This document shows positions 1 through 11,200 of a stretch of DNA of 64,000 nucleotides, in pieces. Position 1 is the stretch's first letter. Each line of letters begins with the position of its first letter. This DNA is from Chionis minor. Lineage: Eukaryota; Chordata; Aves; Charadriiformes; Chionididae. Below the pieces are notes generated by a model. That model had not been told where the DNA came from. It was given only the letters and a program-made list of their open reading frames with translations, and ran no database searches. Where the stretch lies: contig VZSF01004760.1 in assembly GCA_013398295.1 (NCBI GenBank), forward strand, positions 372,001 through 436,000, given 5' to 3'. Both the position numbers and the translations under genes were made by a program.

Positions 1-1805
1 GCGGCAGTTTGAAGTGCTGCATCAGGCAGCAGCAGGAGCGACGTGGGTTCAGGGGGGTTGTCCATGCTGCAAGCTGCAACGGAGCCCGAGAGAGCCAGAG
101 AGCTCCCCCAGCCTTGGAAGAATATACAGGGGGGGAAGGAGGCAAGGAGGACAAGCAGGGAAGCCACAAAATCCATAATACATAAATCCTGGTGGCTAAA
201 ATGAAATTTCTTATCCAGGGACAGTCACAGATGGCTGGAGTATTTTAATACGGGAACATGCCAAGCAATTTTATTGCCACGAAAAACAAGCTGAGACAAA
301 TAGATTGTGTTTGGAACATTATTAAAATGAACTCAGTGGAATTTCTCCCATAATAAGGGAACCCCTGATGGGCAGCAATTTTATCTCTGTCAGGGATCAA
401 AAGTGACTGCAATCAGAGCGGCGCTCGCCTCGGCCCAGCTACCCCAGGCCAGCAGCTTTGGCTGCACGCATTGGTTTTCCCCCAGGAGCAGAGACCGGTC
501 GGAAAGCAAACGGACCGTAACCAAAGCAGTGAAGTAACAAACTACCCCTAACTATTCTCCCTGCAGCAGGGTGAAGCACGAGACGATTTAGAGGAGATCC
601 ACGACAACATATAGCAGTCTAAACAGCCCAAGAGTTATCATCTAGTGAATTAACGCGGCCAGGGTGACAGGCTGGATGTGCTCCGGAGCACACACGCGTC
701 CTGCTATTTCAATCCAGGTTAATGGGACAATGTCCATGTAAGCATCACTGCTGGTGTTTTCTGCACCAGCTTTTGTAACACTGCAGGTCAGTGAGGAGGG
801 GATCTGCGTTTCCGTCGTTCCCCAGTTCTCCTGCAAACAGATGTTTCAAAGCTAAACATCGCTGCTGGGAGCTGGTGCAACGCTGGCACGGGCACCGCCA
901 GTGCTGCCGCCGGTGCTGGGGGAACTCAGGGTGCAAAGGGAGACGGCAACCGGCACGGTAAGTGCTAAACCCCTGTGGAATGCGTGTGAGGATCCCCCCT
1001 GTACTGCTCAGCTCGGGGGGTGACTTTGGCTCCCAGAGTCTGGGGAAAAGCCGGCAGCCGCTGCGACAGCGCTGCAGAGCTCTTGGGTGCAGAGCCGGCA
1101 CCGTTCGTCTGCTGGAATCACAGCTTTGCCCTGGTTTGGAAACAGCTCAGAAATAAGAGCAGCGCCGAGAGGCGCACGCCCCTGGGACCCCGACCTGCCC
1201 AAAATAACCTGCTCCCCTCCCCATGCTGGTGCGAGGTGTGCACAGCCCCCGCACACAAGCTCGGCACAGCCGCGGCCGCGGGGAGCAGAGGAGTTAAACC
1301 CCGCGGCTGCCCTGAGACCAGACCCGGGCTTTGGCATTAGCAGGTGATGGAGTAGCACAAAATAAGAGATTTCCCTCTTCCCGGCAGAGCTGCGATGCCT
1401 GCGGAGTCCCTGACAAGAGCAGCTCCGATGCAATACAGATGCTAAGAGTTAATTAACTTTTAGCACATCTCATTTTTCCGAGGGTTGCCAGATTTGAGAA
1501 TGAAGCTGCTTTAAACCCATTCCCCTCCCAGCCCCCTCGGCTCCCAGGAAAGGTCCGTTCGTTACTCACCCGAGACAGCTCATCTTTCTCCCTCACTGCC
1601 GTATTTCATCATTCTTGAGCAGAACTACAGTTGTGCACTTTACTACACACACCAGCCATATGGGCAGGGGATGGGAGCAGGGAGGAACCAGCACAGCACG
1701 TGCGTTATCCCTGCTATCCACAACCAAACGGATGAAGAAAATGTCAGCAAATTAAAATCTGCAGGAGCTTAATTCTGGGCAAATGGGATGAAAACCATTT
1801 GAGCT

Positions 1806-1855
1806 AAAAAAAAAAAAAACAAAAAACAAACCAACAAACAAACCAACAAAAAACT
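1806..1855. repeat. A-rich low-complexity tract
   Basis: A run of about fourteen A is followed by CAAA/CCAA-type units. It is simple low-complexity sequence with no attached retroelement body that I can recognise. Confidence 0.7.
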
Positions 1856-3856
1856 TTTAACATCATCGGAAAAAGCCCAGCCTGAGGACAGGCGGGAGGA
1901 GGAGAGGTGTCTGCAGCCCCCAGTCGATCTGTGTGCTGAGTCGGGGGGGTCTTGGGTTACGCTGCACCGCAGCACCTTGCAGGGAGCATGTTAAACCTCG
2001 GGGGGAGCCTGGGGAGGGGACAGACAGGGGAGGAAGGACAGCCAGCAGCAGCAACGGCCCGAAAATAAATACAGCTGGTGCAGAGGGAAGATCCAATCAG
2101 GCCAGTGTGAGGGTCAGCGGCAGACAGGGACATATCGGCTGCCTGGCTCTGCATGGCAGCAGCCACACGGTCACCCACAGTGGGCCACCACCATGCACCC
2201 CGCGGCAGGGCTTGGCCAGCCTGCCAGGACCCCGGGCTGCCGGCAAGGCAAGCGTTGGGGACCCTCATCTCCCTCGCCCCCACCATCGCCCTCAGCATCC
2301 CTCCCCTCAAGGTGTGCGGGCATGCAGGACTGTCCCCCACATCTGGAAACAGCCCCCAGGGACAGGGGAGCCGGACACAGCCTCGCAGGGATGCCCGGAC
2401 CAGCTGATGGCTACCTGTGTGGTCCTGAGCCCATCCTCGCACAGCTCCGCGTGCCCGCAGGGGTGGTCCTGCAGGACGAGCCCCAGGATGCTCGCCGGGC
2501 CAGCTCAGATCGACCCCGCTGACCCAAACTGCGCCAACTCACCCCGCTGCCTGGGGGTGGCTGCCCCACGCCCCAAGGACGGTGAGACAGCCACGCCAGC
2601 ACCCTAGAACCGGCGCCCGAGCCGGGACCCCTCCTTGCACGGATCCCCCACACAGCCCTTCCCCAGCCCCGAGGTGCCGGTCGGGGCGCAGACCCCAGAT
2701 CCCTCCTCAGCCAGCGACAGACCGAACCAGCTCGAGCCGTGTGGAAATCTCCCACAGGAATTCACAGCACCCCCTACATCCAGAGCACCCAGGAGCTGCT
2801 CACCACTTTCCAGTGCGTTATTAAAAGCATTAAAACTCTTGCTCGGCAGCAAATGCATCAGATGGGAGACCCCCAGGATAAGCACCTCTTATCGCACATG
2901 GCAGCGCACACGGAGCTGCCCCCACCTCCCCAACACCCCCGCAGCTGGAAAACCTGGTCTCCAAAGCACCTTTTTTTTTATTATTATTATTTTCTTGACT
3001 TCATTTCATTAAGATTAGATGGTAAATCTTTTCCCTAAGCTAAATATTTCATTTCCATTAAACTGAGATTAGCTGCCTGATTTACGGTGCCTCTTGCGCC
3101 AGCACCAGTGTTAACCTGTCACACGGGGGCACGGGGTGGCCGTGGGTTTGGCCCCATTACTGGGGGGCTGTAACATGGCACTGCCCCACGGCATGGTGGG
3201 GCTGGGCATGGGGTGAGCTCTGCACCGCGTGGTGGGGGCGGCAGCACAGGATCTGACCACACTGTCCTCCACTGGGATGGGGAGACCCTGGGGGGAACCT
3301 GCTGTGCCCCCCGCAGAGGGGCTTGGGTCTGGAGGAAAATTAAGACACTTTCCCCTTTGGGGGAAAAAAGATCCCCTGTATTTCCCCAGGGATGAAGACA
3401 AAGGGGGTCTCCGAGGCATTTGAGGCATTTCCATGGATCTTTTTGGGGAAAAGATTTTTCCTGAATTGTGGGTTGTGGGTTTTTTTGACTGGGACTAGTT
3501 TGGGGTGACGGCTCAGGCAGGGCTTAGCGACATTTGTCCCTGCCCCCAGTCCCAGCCATTTGCTTGTTGGGTCCCCCCAGGATGTTCAGGGGGGACAAGA
3601 CCACTGCCACGGGAGCAGGAGAGCCTGGACATGGGCACCTGGACAATGGGGCTGCCAGGGAAGTGACGGTCCCCTCTGCAGCCCGGCTCTGCAGGGGTCT
3701 GTGCCTGTCCCCACTCAGGTATGGGGAGCCCTGGGTGGCCCACGTGCAGCCACGGCAGAACAGGGGGACGCTGTGGGGCAAGGGCCACTGACCCATTCTC
3801 CCCATCCTCCCCATCGCCGGATCACGGCAGCGCGGTGGAGACCCCGGCACAGGGAG

Positions 3857-3870
3857 GTTGTTATGGTAAC
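3857..3870. promoter_or_regulatory. RFX X-box-like palindrome
   Basis: The sequence GTTGTTATGGTAAC fits the RFX consensus RYYNYY-N2-RRNRAC in both half-sites. It sits beside an AT-rich segment inside the GRID2IP intron. RFX factors bind such sites in ciliary, neuronal and MHC class II genes. Occupancy is inferred only. Confidence 0.4.
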
Positions 3871-4727
3871 TGTAATATCTTGCAATTCCACTGATTAAAG
3901 CAGGAATTGGAAAGCCAGACCCGGAGCGGGGCCAGATGGAGACCTGATTCCCTAATGGCCATCATCTCAGCCTGGTCATAATCCCCACCACGTGTCCATG
4001 CACTGGCTCTGGCACTGTCCCACAGCGCCGGCCCACGCTGCCCGAAGAGCAGCGGACCGGCTGCACACCCGTGGCATGGCCACTCTGCTGGGGGCTCGAG
4101 AGGTGCCGGGGACCCCGAGCCCAAGCAGAGCGTTGCCAGAACATCCCAGGATGAGCAACTACAGCCCCGGCACCCCGGGATGCTGTAGGCAGTGCTGGCC
4201 TGGAGGCAGTCCACGGATGTGACAGAGACCCCCCAACTGCCCCTGCTGCTGGAGCTGCTGGCAGCCCTGGCCGACCCCAGCTCTCGCCTTGCAGAGCTCG
4301 GTTTATTTTTGGGAGAGTCACCAGCCATTCTGCAGCTAATCCCATCTCCCTTCGAAACGACAGCCAGAAATGGGAGCCGCATCCCATGCTGTGGGCAGAG
4401 GTGGTGGCTCCATGGGGCTGGTGACCACCGCTCCCTGCAGGGACAGGGACAGCCGGCGGTTGGTGCAGTGCTGGCCACTGAGCAGCCACAGGTCTCCCCG
4501 TCCCACACCGGGTAGGACAGCCACACAGGGATGCTGGGCTGAGACCTCACCAAGCTCCGCTCGGCTGCCTCTTGGGAAGAGGGTCTGGCTGTGCCGGCAT
4601 CTTCCCTGCAGGAACCTCCTGACCCATCCCTGCACCGCTCAGCCCTGCACGTTCGTCACCGCCGGGCAGATGGATGCCCATGGTTTAATGACCAGCACCG
4701 CAGCACGGAGGTTGGTGACGTCTGTAC

Positions 4728-7700
4728 CTGATGTTGTCAATGAGATGCTGGTGGGACTCCTGGGTAAGGACCATGCAGAGGGCGTAAGCCAAGTACTCCA
4801 CCTTCCGCTCTGCCGCGTACTGCTTCAGGACGGTGAACACCTTCTCCTTGACCTCTGGCTGGTCACCAAGGATGTCATCCACCTGCAGCACAAGAGACAG
4901 GAACGAAAAGGGATGGATGCAGCAGAGCAGTTAACCATGCGTACGGAGGCACTGGAAGTGCAGGAAACACGTCTGTCTCATTGCAGCACCTGCTCAGCCA
5001 AGGAGGAGGGAACCCACACAGGAAGGAAAGCAAAACTTCAGTCCTCAGCCCATCACACAGCACTGCCGGGGCCTTGCACACATCCCTGCTGTCACTGCTG
5101 TGCGTGTTATAAACATTGCACTGGAAACTGGGGTGTGACAGCAAACCCTGAAACTCTGCCGGGCCACAAGCGTCCCTGCGGGAGAGGCTCTGGCATAGCT
5201 GGGTGGGGAGCTGCTGCATCCGTCTGGACTCTACCTGGCCGAGGACACCGCGACGGGCTTTGGGAGTTATTTAATCCTCTAATCAGGCCCTGATCCTGCC
5301 GGGTGGCACTGTCCTGCCGTTAGTTCCTGGAGGCTGCAGGGAAGGGGAGAAAGGGAGCGCAAACGTGAGCACCAGCCCTGGAAATGGCATTGGCAGCTGC
5401 CAGCCGCTGTCCTGTCCTCTCCACCTGTGCCAGCCATGACAGGCAGAGTAATCAGCTAATTACCATCCAGCCAATTACCCTGCATGGCACCCTCCTTATT
5501 AGCCTCTTCCCAGGCCAGGGGGCTGTCCCTTATCCTGGGCAGTGGGTTTTGCTGCCTTTCCCCCAGCCTGGCTCTGTGCAGCAAATACATGTGGGATGCA
5601 GGAAGCTCCTTGTGACCATCCTGTGTGTGGTAGGTTTTCCTGCAAGGTGATGGTTTTGTGCTGACAGCAGATTTATCTGCTTCCCTCCAGCTCTGTGGGC
5701 ACAGGGGGAAGCAGCAGTGACCAGAGCCTGTTGCCCTTCCCCAGTGCACTGGGGGTGTGTGCAGGGCTGTGTCTGCGCACCCCTGCGGCAGCACTGCATG
5801 GGAGCCACCGGGCATCACCCAGCCAAGCCCCTGGGGAAGGGGAAGAGCTTCCCCTTCCAGGGAAGAAGAGCTGTTTCCTTCAGGTGCTTGTCCCATGCTC
5901 GTCCCACTTGGCAGCTCCCTGGGGAGGGCTGCCGCTGGCACTGTGACCCCCAGCACAACCCTCCAGGTGCCGCTGGGTTTGCGCAGCCGCCGTGTGAGCG
6001 CTGTGGGGGCTCCTGGCAGCAGCAGCGCTTCAAGGTTACTGAATCTGGGGCAGCCAAGGCAGCAGCATCCCCTGGGGCAGGCTCATATGCTGTTCAGTCC
6101 CAAGGTCCAGCACAGGAATGATAAAGACTGTGGTGTTCCTGGTAGGCTGAATCCCAGGATGCTGCTGTTAAATTTTTGCCTGGGCTAAGTGAACTGTTTT
6201 GGTGGGTGGGAATGTGGGGTGCTGCTGCCCCTCATGTTGGTGAGGTCCCCAGTGTGTCACTGAGCATGCAAGGGACAAGATGTTGACCTGGAGTTGAGAT
6301 TGTGAGCACCTTCAGTGCTTTTGGTGATGCCCCCAGGCTGCCAGGACACTCGATTTGCACAGCCTGGCTCCAGCCCTGGCCCTGCTACCACTAATGCTGC
6401 CACGGGACTGTCTGCCAGGTGAACACTATTCCAACAGGGATCCTGCCAAAAGAATGAGGATGGGAAAAACCTCCATACCTCAGGCTTTCGAGTCACGTGC
6501 AGGCACAAAATGCAAGCCACCAGCACCCGCCAACCTTCCAGCCTTGTGGTGGGTGGGTAGGCGTTCCTAGATGCTTTCAGCACCAGCAATGCCTACCAGA
6601 GCCGAGCTCCTTGGTAAACGAGGGGGTAAAGCACCTTGCTGGGTTTTATTATTTTCTGCATCATGTAAAAAAATATTAATATGAAGCCACTTAAAATATC
6701 TGTGCCATTAACTCCCTCTAGAGAGGTGTTTGCCAGCTGAGCTGTGCTCCTTTGCCCAGGAGCCAGTGGCACATCTGCCCTGCAAACCTGTTGCTGGCCA
6801 GGACTGTCCGGGGTGGCTTTGCTGGGAAGGGAGGTGGCGGAGGGGCTGCTGCGGTGCATCACGGCTGGCTCGCTCACTTCAAAAGTGCTCTCCTGTGATC
6901 ATCCAGGAAATGTTTACATGGTTTAATGTGACTTCACGAGATGGAGGCAGAGTGGAACAACCTCTCATCCTCTTGTTAATCTCCTGTAATCAGCAGGTAT
7001 CTGTTTCACATGCGATGCTCCGCCTTATGAATCCAAACCTCAGTGCATATTTGTGAATCTTTAATGTAGAAGCTGACTGAGGGGATTCAGCTGATACCCA
7101 CGAATCTCTTTATGAAGGTCTTGTTCCTTTATTAGCTCAGGATCAAAAAAACCCACAAGCCTGGTTATTTTCATAACAGTATTTTAAAAGGCTACTTTGA
7201 AATGGAAATTAGAAAGATTAAAAAAACAACCATGATCAAATTTATGATTAGCACGAGACGATGTGTTTGGTAAACTACTCACTAGGCAGCCTTCAGGAAC
7301 ACAATGAAGATGTAATCACATCAATGTTTTCCCTTTGCAGTGAAACAGGAGCTAAAATGTCTATGGGTTGGCATGCTCAAACTTTGAAGGGATGCCCAGA
7401 TGCGCAGGATGGAGGGATCTGCCCAGTGGGTTTCCACATACTCTTGTAATGCAAAGGAATAAGTACTTGGGGTCATTCCCCAGAGGATCTCCAAGCTCTT
7501 TGCAGCATCCATCTATTCTCCTGGTAATTATCAGACCCTTCTCTTGGGCACTGAAGTCCCCAGTCTGCACCTCAGCTCTATGACCAAGCCAGGAGCATCC
7601 CTCCCATCCGAGAGCACTGCAAAGGCTGAATACAGCATTTTCCAAACTGCTCAGCGCAGGGGGTGCCCAGAGCCCCACACTCCATGCCCTGGCCTTACCT

Positions 7701-8262
7701 TTCTGCTGAATTCCTGCGCTTTCTGCTTCCTCCCCTGGCGCACAGCATCGGCGCTGGGAATGTGGTCCTGCATGCTGGCCCCATGCTGTGGCCGCAGCAG
7801 CCCCAGCCGCAGGGACCGCCCGTGGCAGGACCCCACCAGGGTGACCGCCGCCTCCTGCAGCATCACCGGCATCCCGTTGACTTCCAGCACATAATCCCCC
7901 GGCTCAATCCCGCAGGCAGCAGCAGGTGAGTCCGGGCTGACACTGGCCACTCGTGGGGGGCTGCTGCTCGCCAGCTCGAAGCCGAAGCATCCCTGGGGAC
8001 CGGGAGGGATGTCAGCGTGCTGTAGGCGGGAGACCACCCCGATGCTGGGGGGCACGTTGCTGCAGCGCCTGGCCAGCCCAAGCAGCGCCTCGCAGCCCAG
8101 GGAGGAGACGGGTTGTCCCTCGATCTCCAGCACCTCGTCGCCCGGCCGCAGCCCCGCCAGCGCTGCGCTGCTGCCCTCCTGCACCCAGAAGATGTAGCAT
8201 GGACCGGTCCCGCTTATCTTGAACCCAAAGGACTCGGGCCACCCCTGGTTGGTTGCCGGCAT
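4728..8262 (-). CDS. GRID2IP: GRID2IP (delphilin), 5' coding exons 1-2; gene continues past the left edge
   Basis: Delphilin is a postsynaptic scaffold that binds the glutamate receptor GluD2 at parallel fibre-Purkinje cell synapses and carries a C-terminal formin FH2 domain. Two coding exons are visible: complement(7699-8262), 188 codons, and complement(4728-4882), 155 bases. The start is the ATG at 8262, because MPATNQGWPE is the known N-terminus of long delphilin. The acceptor-like AG bases just upstream suggest a spliced 5' UTR. Residues about 8-80 form PDZ1. A second PDZ-like unit follows at about residues 95-160. The exon ends in KAQEFSRK at a GTAAGG donor. Exon 2 opens VDDILGDQPEVKEKVF, the start of the harmonin-homology domain, and ends LIDNIR in phase 2. 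The later PDZ and the FH2 domain are outside the window. The identity is firm. The extra PDZ-like unit is unusual by my recollection of human delphilin. Confidence 0.92.
4883..7698. other. GRID2IP intron 1
   Basis: This is the 2.8 kb intron between the two GRID2IP coding exons, bounded by AAG|GTAAGG (minus, 7698) and TGCTGCAG|GTG (minus, 4883). No further exon is recognised. An AT-rich block at about 6650-7260 stands out against the GC-rich surroundings and is a candidate conserved non-coding element. Confidence 0.7.
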
Positions 8263-11200
8263 GGCTGCAACTGGAAAAGAAGGGGGGAAAAAAAATGTTG
8301 TGGTGCGTTTTTCCATACTTAACGTTAGCTCCTGTAGATGCCACATGGATTCTGTTGGGTGTTGGGGCTCTAGTCTGTGCTGCGCTCCCCCACCATGGGA
8401 AGAGATGCCCCAAGACTGACACATCTCCTCTATATTTCCCTAAAAAATAGCTTTTATTCTTCTATCGTCAGGTTGCTGGCAGCGCCAGCACCATGGGCAG
8501 TGAGGAAGCTGTGTTGACTGGGAAGGTCAGGGCTGCACCCAGCACCCAAACCGTGGCCTTGCACAGCCTTTGTCTTGCCCATCAGTGGCACCTACCTAAC
8601 CTCCCCCCCTCCCAGGGAGGTGCATTTACAAACCTGCTTGTGTTTAATTTTCTAGTAGAATGATTATTTCATTTCCTTGGCTTGTCAAATTAAGGAACAG
8701 ATCATCCAAGGACTTAAGACAGCCTTATATTAACTAACTCTTCTCAATACTCCGTATTTTAGCAGTGTGCAACTGCAAAATTACTGCAAATTCATTAGAA
8801 TTCGTCAGATCCTCTCAGCTCTCTTGGGAGTATTTCTTTGTGCCCTCCCTGTCCTGTGTATAGTATTAACCTGATCACAGCACCCTGGAATAAAAAGATG
8901 AGGATTTTCAAAAGGACTTGTTTGTGGTTCATTTGAAGGGTTAGGACCGGCTTCAAGGAGAAATTGGGCATGTCAGCCCTAAACATCTGCAGAAGTTGTT
9001 TTTGCCCAAGGTAAATCAGACCAGCTAATCTCTGCAGCACCCTCGGATGCCCTTTCGACACCGCGGATGTGTAAGTGCCTGCATTGTCCACTGACACTAA
9101 ATTAATTTGCATGTAGCTTTTTTCTTCATTTGATCTTAGCTGTCTATGAAGATGCTTTTTACTCCCATGTTTACTCCATCTGTGCTACTTAACACACATT
9201 AAACATTTACAAAAATAAAACACAGGCTATTTTGCCTGGGCAAATTATCTCACAGAGACTACAAGGACTCAGAATGGCTCAAGAAAGCATCCTCACAAAT
9301 ACACCTTGAGTTTTGGGCTCTTCAGATCAAAAAGCCTCAAGCAGAGGCACACAGGCACAGAGCCTTTGCTGGCTCTTTGTGTGTGTCCCCGAGTGGTTGC
9401 TCCCCCCCAGCCAGGGCAGCCCAGAGTGTCCCAGTTCACTCCAGTCCGTGCTCCTGCCAACACAGCAAAAGCATCCCTTCACAACTCCACCTCACCACTG
9501 TCGGAGGTGCTTGGCTCTGATCTGAATGACCGAAAGACATTGCTTCTGCTCCTTTGAGACCTGGGAAACCTTGGTCAAAATTCAGTAGCACTGAAAACAT
9601 TGTTTAATACCCTATTATAGGCCAGGGAGATGAAAGGAACTCTGCTTATGTCCATTTTCAGCACAGATAATAGAGACCAGCTTGCTCTGAGAGCAGAATC
9701 GTGAGGATGGGCAGGGAACACAGCATTACCACAGAAATCTGTATTAATAACCTGAGCCTGCTCTGCTGTTGCAAACAGCTACTCAAGGCTGTATTACAGA
9801 GGGCACTCGAAGTGCTACCTTCGAAAGGAAATATTAAAAAGGACCAAGCAATACGCTGTCACAAACATTATAAGTGTAATAAGCTTGTACTCCTCTGTAC
9901 AGCAGTGCTGATTAAAATACTACATAAAAATCAGGGATGATTATTATTGTTATTATTTCAAGAGGAAGCGAAGCTGTCACCCATGTTAACAGGTATGGAT
10001 GTCAAGGACCGGAGGGGAAGTGTCGAGGGTGAAGCACAGGGACAAGTCTGGTAACAGCAGGATGAAATCCGTTGGCGAGCGAACGCCAGGGCACCCCTGG
10101 GGCTGCAGAGCACAAGCTCCGAAGGCTCCAGCAAGACCCCGATAAGCACCGGGACAGCCCCAGCACCGCACTGGGATGAGCTCCATGGCAAAGCTGGGCA
10201 GAGAAGCGACCGTCGCCTTGCTGCGGGGAGCTGCATCACCCCCTTCCACCTCTACACGCTACGGCTCAAGCACTTACAGAAGTCCGCAGCCATCCACGCG
10301 AGCCTGGCAGGCTCTCACCGGGGGCAGGTTTGTCCCGCTACGGGGTCAAAGCTTTCTTAGTTCTCCTCCATCGCCCCTGGAAGCGTGTCCCGCCTACCTG
10401 CTGGGCTCCTGGGGGCATCTCCCCTGCTCCCATGTCCTCGCTGCAGCCCCCACATGTAACGCTGGTCTGGGGGTGGGCAAAACGGCTGCTGTGCCGTGGT
10501 GCTGGGGCAGAGCCAGGGCAGCTCCTTGCGGGGGTGGCTGTCCCTTCCCGGGCTTCTTACTTGAGCCCTGCACCCTTCCAGCTGCTCCGAGTCAGCGTCA
10601 GGCACGCAGAAAGGTGTCTCTTGCCTTTTCCTTTCCTAATTAACTTTATTTTCATCGCAAAGAGAGGCGCGGACAAACTAATTGCCGTGTTGGTCCTGGC
10701 TGAGTCTGGTGCTGACCTGAGCCCGCAGATCTGGGGGGAATTAGGAGCTGGAAGGAGGTAAAACAGATTAGCACCCGTGGAGGGAAATCCCTCATCCCCA
10801 CGGGCAAATGCAAAGAGATGGCGCTTCGCAAAGCAGCAGAGACACCGCACGCTGTTGCAGCTGCCAAACAGCATCTGAGCATGCTGAGGCCTCGCTGGTC
10901 CCGCCACTGGCGATTTGGGTGGAAAACCAGAGATTAGAGGAGTACGCCTCTGCCAAACAATTCGTGGTTTGCTGCAGAGATTTGGCAGCCTGGACCAGCA
11001 TCCGTGGGGGTCACCAGGAGAGCGCTCCCCAGCCAGGCTGCTCTGTGCGGGGCAGCGGGGGTCCTCGCAGCAGGAAGCGGCTGAGAGTGTTTTGCAGCAG
11101 AGACCCCCACGCTGGCACCGACTGTTTGTTAAGCTGCTATTTCTGATTTTCTCCTCTGCTTTCTCAGCACTTAGAGATCCCAGGGCTTAGCACACTAAGA

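Larger units (their letters stand above)
1..4727. other. Intronic sequence of GRID2IP, no exon seen
   Basis: This lies downstream of GRID2IP coding exon 2 on the minus strand, so it is part of the next intron. I looked for the conserved continuation of the delphilin HHD (PKKHRARF) and for the second PDZ and FH2 domains on the minus strand and found none, so the remaining exons must lie left of the window. The stretch is mostly GC-rich unique DNA. It holds an AT-rich island near 215-380, a 24-base near-palindrome at 1441-1464, an A-rich CAAA tract at about 1806-1855 and an X-box-like site at 3857-3870. The long open frames are GC-driven and match no family I know. Confidence 0.7.

Noticed and set aside
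1933..2607. Open frame of 224 codons on the plus strand
   Set aside because: Composition is driven by GC content. It has no domain, no membrane or signal segment, no splice context, and overlapping open frames exist on both strands.
8795..9112. Open frame of 105 codons on the minus strand between GRID2IP and ZDHHC4
   Set aside because: No recognisable domain and no splice or promoter context. It may be an old repeat or unique non-coding DNA.
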